Shown here one piece after another: positions 44,544 to 53,835 of a DNA stretch of 64,000 nt. Each line of letters begins with the position of its first letter. The stretch's first letter is position 1. Source of the stretch: Aquimarina algicola. GTDB taxonomy: Bacteria; Bacteroidota; Bacteroidia; Flavobacteriales; Flavobacteriaceae. The notes under the pieces were generated by a model. The model made no database searches. It was given only the letters and a program-made list of their open reading frames with translations, and had not been told where the DNA came from. The stretch is from positions 1 through 64,000 of the forward strand of contig NZ_VFWZ01000005.1 in the NCBI RefSeq assembly GCF_006443095.1, in the 5' to 3' direction. Position numbers and translations under genes: made by a program.

Positions 44544-47500
44544 ATGATTCATAGAATGAGCATTCGTAAAAGAAAAGGACAACAGATTAGGTATATAGTT
44601 TTAGGACTTTTAGTTATTGTATTGGCTTCATGTCAAGATCAAAAAGACTCAACAAAGATTGAGGTTTCAGACAAATTAAGAAGACAAAATTTTGATTTAG
44701 ATTGGAAATTTATTCAAGAGGATGTACAAGGTGCAGAACAAACGAATTTTAATGATACTTCATGGCGTACATTAGATTTACCACATGATTGGAGTATTGA
44801 GGGTGAATACAATGAAAATAATCCAATGGGTGATCGTTGTGGGTATCTACCAGCAGGATTCGGTTGGTATAGAAAAACTATACAAGTGCCAGAAACCTGG
44901 AAAGGTAAATATGTAGAAATTGCTTTTGATGGGGTATATATGAACAGTACCGTTTGGGCAAATGGTCGAAAACTAGGTCACAGACCCTATGGTTGGATAT
45001 CTTTTGCCTATGATATTAGTGAAGAAGTTGCAAATTCAAACAAAATCACTTTTGCTGTTCGAGTCGACAACGATAAACAACCCTCAGCACGTTGGTACAC
45101 AGGAAGTGGAATTTATGCGCATACTTGGATTGATATAAAAGATAATATTCATATTGTGAGAGATGGCGTTTTTGTAAAAACCAAAGGTAAAATCCTTTCT
45201 GTAGCTACTGAAATGGCAAACAAAACCGAAAAAGCAGCACAATTCATACTCAAAACCTCAGTAGTAGATGCATCTGGAAAAATAATAACTTCCAAAGAAA
45301 ATACAGTAGAAATAGGATCGAATTCAACTTCAAAAACAACAGAAACATTACAACTTAAGCAACCCAATTTATGGTCTGTAGAGACTCCTTACTTATATAC
45401 TCTGGTGAGTACAATATATCAAAACAATACAGTTTTAGATACAAAAAAAACAAGATTTGGTGTTCGTGATATCGAATGGATTCCCGAAACGGGTATGTGG
45501 ATTAATGGCAAAAATGTAAAGTTACAAGGGGTTTGTAACCACCAAGATGCAGGAGCATTAGGAGCAGCGGTGCCTGATAAAATTTTACGTTTCCGCATTC
45601 AGCAATTAAAAGATATGGGAGTAAACGCCATTCGTACAGCACACAACCCGCAAACGCCAATTTTTTATGATTTATGTGATGAAATGGGGATGATGGTCAT
45701 GGATGAAATTTTTGATGGATGGATGCGAAAAGCAGATAACGACTATGGAGCCCACTCATTTGAAGAGTGGTGGGAGCGTGATGTAACGGACTGGATCAAA
45801 AGAGATCGTAATCATCCATCTATAATCATTTATAGTTTAGGAAACGAAACAAAAGGCGAGGTCGCCAAAGATTTAGTGAGAGTATCCCACGAATTAGATC
45901 CAACCAGACCAGTAACTTCTGGACATTCAGGATCAGAATATATGGATGTTTATGGGGTAAATGGTGTTAGTGAAAAGTTAGGTTTCTTTGATACTTTAGA
46001 AAAAGATAGAGTATTTATTGGAACAGAAAATACCCACTCATTTCAGGTACGAGGATATTACAGAACAAAATCTTGGTTTAGAAATGGGTATCCTAGTAAA
46101 AAACAAAATCCATACCCACTACCAGATTTAACTGAAAAAGAGGTGTTTTCTCACGATTGGACGACACCGGAAGCTCGTATAAACGGAAAACAGATTTTTA
46201 ATTCGAGCTATGACAATGCAATGATTCGTCTAACAGCAAGACGAAATATCCAGCAAATCCGAGATATTCCAAATCATGCAGGGTCGTTTCGCTGGACAGG
46301 GTATGATTACATAGGTGAAGCAGGATTTATCCACGGGGCATGGCCATTTAAAGGATTTATGGGAGGTGCGATAGATTTAGCTAATTTTGAAAAAGACCTA
46401 TATTATTTATATCAAAGTCAGTGGACAACCCAACCGATGGTTCACATCTTACCACATTGGACACATCCCAAGATAACCCTAGATACAGAAATACCAGTAT
46501 GGGTATATTCTAATTGTGATGAAGTAGAATTGTTGCATAATGGAACATCATTAGGAAAAATAAGGCCAGGTAAAGAATGGGATCAAATGCAATGTCAATG
46601 GATGGTGAAATGGAAACCGGGAACACTTAAAGCCATTGGGTATAAAAATGGAAAACAAGTAATAGAAGAAGTTGTAAAAACAGCAGGAGAACCTTCTAAA
46701 ATTGAATTATCAGTAGATGGAGAACCACTTAGATCTTCTGGTAAAGATATCGTACAAGTACGCGTAACAACAACAGATGCAAGCGGCCAAATGTACCCTT
46801 ATGGAGAAAACAGAACATATTTTCACATATTTGGTCCAGCAAGAATTCGTGCTTTAGATAACGGAAGTCCTATAGATGTAGAAAAACATTTTGAAGCTAA
46901 AGATAGAATTGCTTTTTATGGATTAACACGTGCCTATGTAGAATCATACCGAGACAACAACGCACCAATTACAGTATTGGCGAGTTCAATTTTAGGAGAA
47001 AAAAAGCAAATCACATCAAACAAAGTTAGTATAGATACAAAACTGATAGCCTTACGGGGCAAACTTCAAAATGTAGAATTGAAAATTTATTATACAACCG
47101 ATGGCTCAAAACCAACATTGAGGTCTAAAGTGTACGAAGAACCATTTACAGTTCCATTGGAAACTACAGTAAAAGCTTTAGTGATAGCCAATGGAGAAGA
47201 ACTACAACATCTAGAAGAACGTTTTGGAGTTAATGAAGGCTTTGTATGGAACCCTATTAAAGAGAACTACAAAATTGTTGGAGAGCAGGCAGAAACCGCA
47301 AAATTCAAAAATGCAAAAGTAATTCAAAAAGGAGTAGGCTTTAATGGAGCAGGCTTTTTAAAATTAGAAAAGCAAGGCTCTGTAGAATGGTATCAGGAAA
47401 ACGATGGAGATGAAGGCGAAGCTAACCTTTATATTCGTTATGGAGGAAATAATCCTGACGAAAAAGGAGCTTTTATTAAAGTTATCATCAATGGAAAAGT

Positions 47501-47657
47501 CGTAAAGGAGAAATTATTATTAAGAAATCTGACGAGAAGAGAAGGAAAATGGGGAAAGAAAAAAATAAAAATAAAGATAGAGCGAGGTGCTAATTATATA
47601 AAACTTGAAACCGTTGGAGATTTTGGACCTGCTATAGACGAAATTCTAGTGAATTAA
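44544..47657 (+). CDS. GH2 family beta-galactosidase-like lipoprotein with C-terminal accessory domains
   Basis: This 1037-residue protein has a lipobox (VIVLASC, ~residue 30), a GH2 sugar-binding domain (~45-215; LDLPHDWSIEGEY, FGWYRKTIQVP), an Ig-like domain, and a TIM barrel with acid/base E435 in YSLGNE and nucleophile E495 in IGTENTHS. The C-terminal part holds Ig-like domains, a chitobiase C-terminal-like unit (YYTTDGSKPTLRSKVY) and a CBM6/35-like beta-sandwich (VEWYQENDGDEGEANLYIRY). It should remove beta-linked galactose from desulfated galactan oligosaccharides. The long C-terminus suggests binding to polymer. The CBM9-like gene follows 11 bases later. Confidence 0.9.
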   Translation: MIHRMSIRKRKGQQIRYIVLGLLVIVLASCQDQKDSTKIEVSDKLRRQNFDLDWKFIQEDVQGAEQTNFNDTSWRTLDLPHDWSIEGEYNENNPMGDRCGYLPAGFGWYRKTIQVPETWKGKYVEIAFDGVYMNSTVWANGRKLGHRPYGWISFAYDISEEVANSNKITFAVRVDNDKQPSARWYTGSGIYAHTWIDIKDNIHIVRDGVFVKTKGKILSVATEMANKTEKAAQFILKTSVVDASGKIITSKENTVEIGSNSTSKTTETLQLKQPNLWSVETPYLYTLVSTIYQNNTVLDTKKTRFGVRDIEWIPETGMWINGKNVKLQGVCNHQDAGALGAAVPDKILRFRIQQLKDMGVNAIRTAHNPQTPIFYDLCDEMGMMVMDEIFDGWMRKADNDYGAHSFEEWWERDVTDWIKRDRNHPSIIIYSLGNETKGEVAKDLVRVSHELDPTRPVTSGHSGSEYMDVYGVNGVSEKLGFFDTLEKDRVFIGTENTHSFQVRGYYRTKSWFRNGYPSKKQNPYPLPDLTEKEVFSHDWTTPEARINGKQIFNSSYDNAMIRLTARRNIQQIRDIPNHAGSFRWTGYDYIGEAGFIHGAWPFKGFMGGAIDLANFEKDLYYLYQSQWTTQPMVHILPHWTHPKITLDTEIPVWVYSNCDEVELLHNGTSLGKIRPGKEWDQMQCQWMVKWKPGTLKAIGYKNGKQVIEEVVKTAGEPSKIELSVDGEPLRSSGKDIVQVRVTTTDASGQMYPYGENRTYFHIFGPARIRALDNGSPIDVEKHFEAKDRIAFYGLTRAYVESYRDNNAPITVLASSILGEKKQITSNKVSIDTKLIALRGKLQNVELKIYYTTDGSKPTLRSKVYEEPFTVPLETTVKALVIANGEELQHLEERFGVNEGFVWNPIKENYKIVGEQAETAKFKNAKVIQKGVGFNGAGFLKLEKQGSVEWYQENDGDEGEANLYIRYGGNNPDEKGAFIKVIINGKVVKEKLLLRNLTRREGKWGKKKIKIKIERGANYIKLETVGDFGPAIDEILVN

Positions 47658-47668
47658 AATACTATAAA

Positions 47669-48439
47669 ATGCATAAGTTAAGTCTGGCTATTATAACAGT
47701 AATATTAACATCAAGCTTTGGAAACGCACAAAATGATAAAAAAATGGCGCTAGGTGAACAGCCTATATTTAAAGTGTCTAAAGCAAATGAATCTATTATT
47801 ATAAACGGGAAAATGGATGAAGAGAATTGGAAAAAAACAGAAGCAAGAACTTTTGATTATACATATAATAATCTGAAACCAACCGATATGCAGACATCAA
47901 CATTTAGAATGCTTTGGGATGAAAAAAGCTTGTATTTATTTTATGATTTTGAAGATAAATTCTTGAATGCCAGAGAGACCAAACGTGATGGAAAGCCATT
48001 TTTTGACGACTGTGCAGAAATTTTTGTTATTCCTGTGCCGGATAGTTTGGATATGCACTTTGGTTTTGAAGTCAATTTGTACGAAGCATCAAATGATATT
48101 TTATTTTTCAATAACTATTACAAGGGCAAAGATGTTGGTTTGAAAACATTTAACCCGGATTTTAAAACTGCAGTAATATATAATGGAACCATCAATGATG
48201 ATTCTGATATAGACAAAGGTTGGACGATGGAAATGGAAATTCCATTATCGGTGTTTGGATTCTTGGGTGATTTTGTTCCTGTTAAAAAAGGAAATACCTG
48301 GGCATTTTTAGCTATTAGACAAGATAGAAATGAAACAGAAGGGGAACGCCGTATAACATCAACATTATTCCCTATTTATGATATAGAAAAAGATGTCCAT
48401 CAACCTAATAGATTTGGGCTGATGAAGTTTGTGGATTAA
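47669..48439 (+). CDS. Secreted CBM9-like domain protein
   Basis: This 256-residue protein has a signal peptide (IITVILTSSFGNAQ) followed by one CBM9-like domain: INGKMDEENWKKTEARTFDY, STFRMLWDEKSLYLFYDFED, FFDDCAEIFVIP and KGWTMEMEIPLSVFGF. Stand-alone CBM9-like proteins are frequent in Bacteroidota polysaccharide loci and are thought to bind chain ends or oligosaccharides. It is the last gene of the plus-strand run. Its stop codon lies within a short copy of the flanking repeat's end. Confidence 0.85.
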   Translation: MHKLSLAIITVILTSSFGNAQNDKKMALGEQPIFKVSKANESIIINGKMDEENWKKTEARTFDYTYNNLKPTDMQTSTFRMLWDEKSLYLFYDFEDKFLNARETKRDGKPFFDDCAEIFVIPVPDSLDMHFGFEVNLYEASNDILFFNNYYKGKDVGLKTFNPDFKTAVIYNGTINDDSDIDKGWTMEMEIPLSVFGFLGDFVPVKKGNTWAFLAIRQDRNETEGERRITSTLFPIYDIEKDVHQPNRFGLMKFVD

Positions 48440-48483
48440 ATATAAACTGTCTTAAATATCTGTCCGAATAAAGGTGGTGATTC
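48438..48483 (+). repeat. 46-bp partial copy of the flanking repeat's right end
   Basis: AAATATAAACTGTCTTAAAT and the following ATCTGTCCGAATAA match the last ~46 bases of both long repeat copies (30075-30120 and 48940-48985) in the same orientation. It starts at the stop codon of the CBM9-like gene. A second fragment, GTTGACGATTTGTGAAC, found in the long copies, lies at ~48533-48549. Confidence 0.75.
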
Positions 48484-48587
48484 TGTAATGCTATGCAAAT
48501 CAAATTGTCAACATTGTTGATGATTGAACATTTTGTTGACGATTTGTGAACATTTTATATCAAATAATATGATAGTCCAAAAACAAC

Positions 48588-48621
48588 AAAACCTTGCAAA
48601 TCATAGAATTTGCAAGGTTTT
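48588..48621. terminator. Bidirectional intrinsic terminator
   Basis: AAAACCTTGCAAAT (48588-48601) pairs perfectly with ATTTGCAAGGTTTT (48608-48621) around a 6-base loop. It can end the plus-strand GH2/CBM9 transcript and is also at the place of a terminator for the minus-strand tRNA whose 3' end remains at 48645. Confidence 0.75.
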
Positions 48622-48644
48622 GATACTCTTTGTAAGTAATTTTT

Positions 48645-48684
48645 GTGACCTCGGCAGGATTCAAACCTGCAACTGATATATCAG
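48645..48684 (-). other. tRNA 3'-end remnant (right copy)
   Basis: On the minus strand it reads CTGATATATCAG, TT, an intact T-arm GCAGG-TTTGAAT-CCTGC, and the acceptor strand CGAGGTCAC. The D-arm, anticodon arm and 5' acceptor strand are missing. The T-stem is intact here but broken in the left copy, so this copy is closer to the original tRNA. The isoacceptor cannot be settled; an arginine tRNA is possible. Confidence 0.6.
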
Positions 48685-48985
48685 TATTTACAAGGGTTAT
48701 GCTAAATTCTATATTTTATGTTGACGATTTGTGAACTAGAACCTATTCAGGTATTTTGACAAAGCTTTTCGTTTCATAAAAGTAAAAATTTATTTATTCA
48801 AAATTTAATAATAATCTATATTTTACATAGAATTCTTCTATAAATTGAATTAAATTATGTCCAGCGCCTTTTCATATCTGCAGCAAAATTAAATTGGACT
48901 TACATGATAAATTCCGACAATTTTTTAAGATCTTTATTTAAACATAAACTGTCTTAAATATCTGTCCCAGTAAAGGTAGTAACTC
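48645..48985 (+). repeat. 341-bp direct repeat, right copy
   Basis: This is the partner of 29779-30120, same orientation and nearly the same length. Its right edge (GGTAGTAACTC) is the exact point at which the LacI-type regulator's reading frame leaves its family. A tRNA 3' end at its left edge and the cut gene at its right edge indicate insertion or recombination at this place. Confidence 0.85.
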
Positions 48986-49351
48986 TACACTTCCATTTGC
49001 AAGCATTTCTATATTTTTTACTTCTTTATCATGAGATTCGTTTGAAATACAAGTAATGATATGGTATCCTTGTTTGCTAGCTTCTTTTTCTATACCTACC
49101 AATACCTTAGCGAAAAAATGAGCTAAAATATTAGGAATAATTACACCTATATTTCGTGTCTTCTGTTCTTTTAGATTTTTTGCGGTAATATTGGGAATAT
49201 AATTATATAACTCTGCTAGTTTTTTAATTTTGTTTTTGGTTGGCTTACTAATCTCTGAATTATCCGTAAGTGCTTTAGAAACTGTTGATACCGAAAAGTT
49301 TGACAGTTCTGCAAGTTTTTTTAATGTCATCATTCTATTGTTCATATTCAA
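48938..49351 (-). pseudogene. LacI-family regulator truncated by the flanking repeat
   Basis: The 137-residue frame starts with a normal LacI HTH (TLKKLAELSNFSVSTVSKAL), the hinge region (YNYIPNITAKNLKEQKTRNI) and the first part of the periplasmic-binding-like domain (GVIIPNILAHFFAKVLVGIE), up to EMLANGSV. It then continues as ELLPLLGQIFKTVYV, which is encoded by the repeat, and stops. Intact members have ~340 residues, so about 60 percent is missing. It may bind DNA but cannot form the effector domain. It probably once regulated the adjoining GH127 operon or the original locus. Confidence 0.8.
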
Positions 49352-49621
49352 TATTTTTATACTAATGGTAACACCGTTTGATATAATAACTTACTATAAA
49401 TAACCCTTGCCGTTATAATATTTGTTCCTGAATTTTAGGAATTAAGAACATAAGTAAACACCCTTTTAATCGTCCTCTATTTACCTATCTTTATCTTTTG
49501 TTAGGGATAAAAGGGTATTTCGAACCTGAAAAAAATCTATTCTGAAAATACCGCAAAACTAGGTATGCTAAGAGATAATTGATTAAACAGCGTAGTGGCT
49601 TGGTTTACATCATTTATTTGT

Positions 49622-51610
49622 TTAATCCCATATTACAGGCATGAAGACTGTCATCTCTGCTTCTCCTCGGTTACTCCATGCAAAATAAGGAACGAATTGT
49701 GTTTTGAATGGCTTCCACTGTGGTTGTTTAATCACTTTATACATATCTTCAGATCGGTCTGAACGAATTAGTATTTCTCCTTCAATGGTAGTTACACCGC
49801 CTAAAAAATCCATTCGATGATAAAGGTGTAAGTCCTGGTTACTTTTTATATAAACATCAAGTATCCTTGTGTTTTGTGGTAAGTCTGGTGATTCAATACA
49901 ATACACAATGGGGCCTCGTTTGATCGCCAATTGATTTCGTACTTCTTCAATTCTAGGGTGTCCTTCTACCAGCGTAATTTCCATAGGCATATCCAAAATA
50001 ATTACATCACCTGCTTTCCATTCACGATGTATAGTTGCGAATGTTCCTGGGACTACCTGTATTTCGGTTGATTTGCCATTGATTTTAAGGGTACTGCCTT
50101 TTGCCCATGCGGGTATTCTTATTTTAATTTCGAAAGCATTCGATTTACAAGCTTCAATAGTAATTTTTACAATACCTTTCCAAGGATATTCGGTATCTTG
50201 TTTTAATTTAAGTGATGACCCATCTTGTAAAGAAGTAATCAGGTCATTTGCTCCAAATAAATTTACAGAAACTCCATTTTCGGTTAAACTATATGCCCAT
50301 CCAGAAATCTTGGCTAAGGTTCGCACTAGGTTAGGAGGACAGCAAAAACAATCCAGATAAGGTTTTCTGTTCGGTGTTTCAGTGATATTTTCATGAGCGT
50401 GGTAATCTCGTGTATTGTGAATCATTCGTAGAGGATTGGCATAGAAATAATCTTTACCTTCAATACCAATTCCGGATAAACCACTGTTGAAAAGTACCAA
50501 TTCAATAATATCTGCATATTTGGATTCTCCATGAATTTGTAGCATTCGATAGCTAAACATGGCGTTACAAAGATTTGCACAGGTCTCATTATACGCTGTC
50601 ATATTTGGCATCATATATTCGTCAATAAACCCCTCTTCAATCATATCCAAGTTTGTTGATGCTCCATAATGAGCTTGCCCAACAGCACCAGTGACGTACA
50701 TTTTTTTTGCAGTTATGTTTTCCCAAAGTTTATCCAGTGCATCAATTAATGCTTGCTCTCCGGTTTCTGAATATACATCTGCTGCTCCTGCATAATAGTA
50801 TAAAGCCAAAACAGCATGTCCAACAGCTTCAGTTGATTCTCTTAGGGCGGTTCTTTCCTGAACCATATCTCCAATAGGATATCCTTCTGTAGTACTGTGA
50901 TGTTCAACATCGTACTTACCCCGATTATTGATAAAGCGTTCAGCTAGTTTTAGATACTTTTGAGACTTGGTTATTCTGTACAACTCAACTAAACCCATAA
51001 TCTGAGTTTGATTAAAACCAAACCGACCATATTGCTTAGTTTCAGGCATGAATATGGTACATAACAATTCGGCTTGTTTCAAAGCAATGTTTAGAAAATT
51101 CTTTTGTCTTGTTAACTTATAATGAACACAAGCACTGATAAAAAGATGCCCGACGTTATACATCTCATGATATTTTCTATTTTCATATCGATCTACTCCT
51201 TCTGTAGTTTGTATATAGGTATGGATATACCCGTCATCTTCTTGAGCTCTGCCAATGATATCGATGTATTGATCAAGTTCTTTTAAAAGTTCTGCGTCTT
51301 TGGTTTGCGCATAAACGTAAGCTTGTGCTTCCAAAAACTTATAAAAATCACCGTCATGCCAAAACATACCTTGATGTGTTCCGGTTTTTTCTCCGGCTGC
51401 GATTTTAAAATTGTTCAGTGCATGACCTATATCTCCACACAAAACTTTACCCATATACGGTATCATGTTGTGATATAAAGAAGTAAATTTCTTAGCCCAA
51501 AAACCTTCGGTCCATTTGCAGTCTGTTACATTGATTTCTTGCATTTTTTTGAAAGGGCTTTCTATTGGTGCTATTATGTTTTGTTTTTTTATTTCTTCGT
51601 TTACATTCAT
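49622..51610 (-). CDS. GH127 family glycosidase, candidate 3,6-anhydro-D-galactosidase
   Basis: This 662-residue protein has no signal peptide, so it is probably cytoplasmic. GH127 (formerly DUF1680) landmarks are present: YHEMYNVGHLFISACVHYKL (~148-165), NETCAN with E342 and C344, and LDCFCCPPNLVR with C423 and C424, matching the Glu/Cys cluster that binds zinc and supplies the Cys nucleophile in characterised GH127 beta-L-arabinofuranosidases. In marine Flavobacteriia a GH127 subgroup releases 3,6-anhydro-D-galactose from neocarrageenan oligosaccharides. The neighbouring anhydrogalactose pathway genes support that role. It is the last gene in the minus-strand operon. Confidence 0.85.
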   Translation of the reverse strand: MNVNEEIKKQNIIAPIESPFKKMQEINVTDCKWTEGFWAKKFTSLYHNMIPYMGKVLCGDIGHALNNFKIAAGEKTGTHQGMFWHDGDFYKFLEAQAYVYAQTKDAELLKELDQYIDIIGRAQEDDGYIHTYIQTTEGVDRYENRKYHEMYNVGHLFISACVHYKLTRQKNFLNIALKQAELLCTIFMPETKQYGRFGFNQTQIMGLVELYRITKSQKYLKLAERFINNRGKYDVEHHSTTEGYPIGDMVQERTALRESTEAVGHAVLALYYYAGAADVYSETGEQALIDALDKLWENITAKKMYVTGAVGQAHYGASTNLDMIEEGFIDEYMMPNMTAYNETCANLCNAMFSYRMLQIHGESKYADIIELVLFNSGLSGIGIEGKDYFYANPLRMIHNTRDYHAHENITETPNRKPYLDCFCCPPNLVRTLAKISGWAYSLTENGVSVNLFGANDLITSLQDGSSLKLKQDTEYPWKGIVKITIEACKSNAFEIKIRIPAWAKGSTLKINGKSTEIQVVPGTFATIHREWKAGDVIILDMPMEITLVEGHPRIEEVRNQLAIKRGPIVYCIESPDLPQNTRILDVYIKSNQDLHLYHRMDFLGGVTTIEGEILIRSDRSEDMYKVIKQPQWKPFKTQFVPYFAWSNRGEAEMTVFMPVIWD

Positions 51611-51678
51611 TTCTCTGTGGTGTATTAGATGTATTTAGTTGATGTTACCAATGATTGAAAAAGTACTATTCAAAAGCA

Positions 51679-53196
51679 TTATTCTACGGTAAAGGTTTCT
51701 TCAAAATTGGGCATATTCAATGTAGACCAATTTTCTTCTGTTTTCTTATCATGAAACCATTTAGGCTCTATATGTGTTTTTGCCCATTGATTCGATTTTG
51801 CTACCAATTGCTCAAGGACCTCTGGGTGTTGTTCACTAAGGTCGTTTTTTTCTTCAATATCATTGACTATGTTGTAAAGTTTCCAAGGGGTTCGCTCTCC
51901 TTTATAAGCTTTCCAGTTATTCAATCGAATCCCAACTTCATTACTTCCTGTTCTATGCCTTAAGGTGAATATAGGTTCTTCAGGTCGGGTTTTCTTTCCT
52001 TGAATAAAATCATACCATATATCTTTCCCATCTATTATTTTATTTTTTGGCATTTCAGCTTTGGCCAATTTTACAAAAGTTGGATAAAAATCTAGAGCAG
52101 ATACTGGATGTTGATAAGTTTTTCCTTTCGGAACGTTTTTTGGCCAATGAAAAAACATAGGTACACGAATTCCTCCTTCGAGCGTATTTCCTTTTCGACC
52201 TCGTAAGGGGGTATTCATTCCTCCTTTGTCTGTTCTACCCCCATTATCACTTAAGAAGACAATAAGCGTATTTTCTAATTCTCCGGTTTTTTGTAAACTA
52301 GATACAAGTTTACCTACGCCACGATCGATAGCATGTACCATAGCTGCATAAATTCTCCTGTTTTTATTTTCTATATGCGCATATACTTCTAAGTCTTCAT
52401 CTTTAGCTTCTAATGGTGTATGAGGAGCATTATACGACAGATATAAAAAGAAAGGCGATTCTTTTTTTGAAGCTTGATTTATGAAATTTTGTGCTTCCCG
52501 AGATAAAGCATCAGTAATGTATTCTGTTTCATCTATGTCAGCGCCATTCTCTTCTAATGGGGTAATGTATTCCCATATTTTATCATTCCCTTTTTCTTTT
52601 TCCTTTTGATAAGCTACTTTAAATTGTTCTGGGAAATAATTATGGCCACCGCCTAAGAACCCAAAAAAATGATCAAACCCTCTATTATTAGGGTGATACT
52701 TTGAAACCGTCCCAAGATGCCATTTGCCGATAGCGCCTGTATAATACCCCGCTTTGTTTAATACTTTGCTAATGAAAGGCTCTTTTATCGAAATCCCTTT
52801 TTGATCATTATTATGAGCTCTAGGTAAATTGTATTGAGAGCCAATATTGTGAGGGTATCTTCCAGTCATTAATGCCGCTCTGCTTGGACCACAAAATGGA
52901 TGTGCTACATATGCCGAAGTGAAAATAGTACCGTTGTTTGCTAGGGTATCTATTGCCGGAGTTAAAATGTCTTTAGCTCCATTAAACCCCACATCTGCAT
53001 AGCCAAGATCATCACATAAGATTAGGACAATATTAGGTCGTTCATCTTTTTTTGTAAGATTTGATTCTTGTGATTGCTTTTCTGCTTTGGAAGTTTCTTT
53101 GCATGAAACAGTAAAGAAAATTATTACCACAAAGGCTAGGGTACGTAGCAGAACCTTATTTGTCAGTTTATACGTTATAGTTTTATTCTTGCTCAT
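51679..53196 (-). CDS. Family S1 sulfatase (lipoprotein)
   Basis: This 505-residue sulfatase has a lipobox (FFTVSC near residue 32), metal site LILCDDLGYADVG, formylglycine motif CGPSR at residues 102-106 followed by AALMTGRYP, and FLSDNGGRTDKGGMNTPLRG. The GMNTPLRGRKG segment is typical of carbohydrate sulfatases of the arylsulfatase A-like type. It starts 3 bases after the aldolase gene in the same operon and probably desulfates carrageenan oligosaccharides in the periplasm before import or further hydrolysis. Confidence 0.9.
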   Translation of the reverse strand: MSKNKTITYKLTNKVLLRTLAFVVIIFFTVSCKETSKAEKQSQESNLTKKDERPNIVLILCDDLGYADVGFNGAKDILTPAIDTLANNGTIFTSAYVAHPFCGPSRAALMTGRYPHNIGSQYNLPRAHNNDQKGISIKEPFISKVLNKAGYYTGAIGKWHLGTVSKYHPNNRGFDHFFGFLGGGHNYFPEQFKVAYQKEKEKGNDKIWEYITPLEENGADIDETEYITDALSREAQNFINQASKKESPFFLYLSYNAPHTPLEAKDEDLEVYAHIENKNRRIYAAMVHAIDRGVGKLVSSLQKTGELENTLIVFLSDNGGRTDKGGMNTPLRGRKGNTLEGGIRVPMFFHWPKNVPKGKTYQHPVSALDFYPTFVKLAKAEMPKNKIIDGKDIWYDFIQGKKTRPEEPIFTLRHRTGSNEVGIRLNNWKAYKGERTPWKLYNIVNDIEEKNDLSEQHPEVLEQLVAKSNQWAKTHIEPKWFHDKKTEENWSTLNMPNFEETFTVE

Positions 53197-53199
53197 GTT

Positions 53200-53835
53200 T
53201 TATCTTTTTAGAACTGATGTAATGCTTTTAAAATGATCCGCCAATCCAACCAAATCATTATTTTCGATAAGATTCTTATCAAAAAGAGAACTTCCCATTC
53301 CTACCCCTTGACATCCCACGTTTAAGAAATCAGTTATGTTTTGTTTTGATACACCGCCAGTAGGTAATAAGGGAATCTCTTTCAAAGGACCTTTGATATC
53401 TTGTATGAATTGAGTACCCAATTGGGTAGCGGGAAAAACTTTTACCATATCGGCCCCCAGACTCCAGGCTTTATAAATTTCTGTTGGTGTATACGCCCCT
53501 GGAAAGACGGGAATTTTTGCTGAAACACAAGACGAAATAACTTCTTCATTAATAATTGGAGTTACTATGAATTGAGCTCCTGCATTCAATGCCTCTGCAA
53601 GCTCTTTCATAGAACAAACTGTTCCTGCCCCTACGTTCAACTCAGGGAAACTACTAACCAACTCTTTAATAGAGGTTACCGCATTTGGAGAATTCATTGT
53701 TATCTCGATCGTGTAAAAACCAGATTTCAGATAAGCAGGAATGATTTTTATAACAGTTTCAAGAGTATACCCTCGAAGGATACCAACAATTGGTGTTTGT
53801 TCAAACTTTTTCCAGGAAAATACTTGATCATGCAT
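53200..53835 (-). CDS. dgoA: 2-dehydro-3-deoxy-6-phosphogalactonate aldolase (KDPG/KDPGal aldolase family)
   Basis: This 211-residue class I aldolase shows the family motifs GILRGYTLETVIKIIPAYLK, IEITMNSP (E44), GAGTVCSMKE, FIVTPIINEEV, and the Schiff-base Lys in VKVFPA (K132), then LLPTGGVSKQN. The reaction cleaves 2-keto-3-deoxy-6-phosphogalactonate to pyruvate and glyceraldehyde-3-phosphate. Sequence alone does not separate KDPG from KDPGal specificity; the overlapping gene for a galactonate-type kinase supports the galacto form. Its start overlaps the kinase gene by 8 bases. Confidence 0.85.
   Translation of the reverse strand: MHDQVFSWKKFEQTPIVGILRGYTLETVIKIIPAYLKSGFYTIEITMNSPNAVTSIKELVSSFPELNVGAGTVCSMKELAEALNAGAQFIVTPIINEEVISSCVSAKIPVFPGAYTPTEIYKAWSLGADMVKVFPATQLGTQFIQDIKGPLKEIPLLPTGGVSKQNITDFLNVGCQGVGMGSSLFDKNLIENNDLVGLADHFKSITSVLKR

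Noticed and set aside
48645-48985. Complete insertion sequence
   Set aside because: No transposase frame, no terminal inverted repeats and no target duplication were seen. A tRNA-linked direct repeat explains it better, although a non-autonomous element is not excluded.
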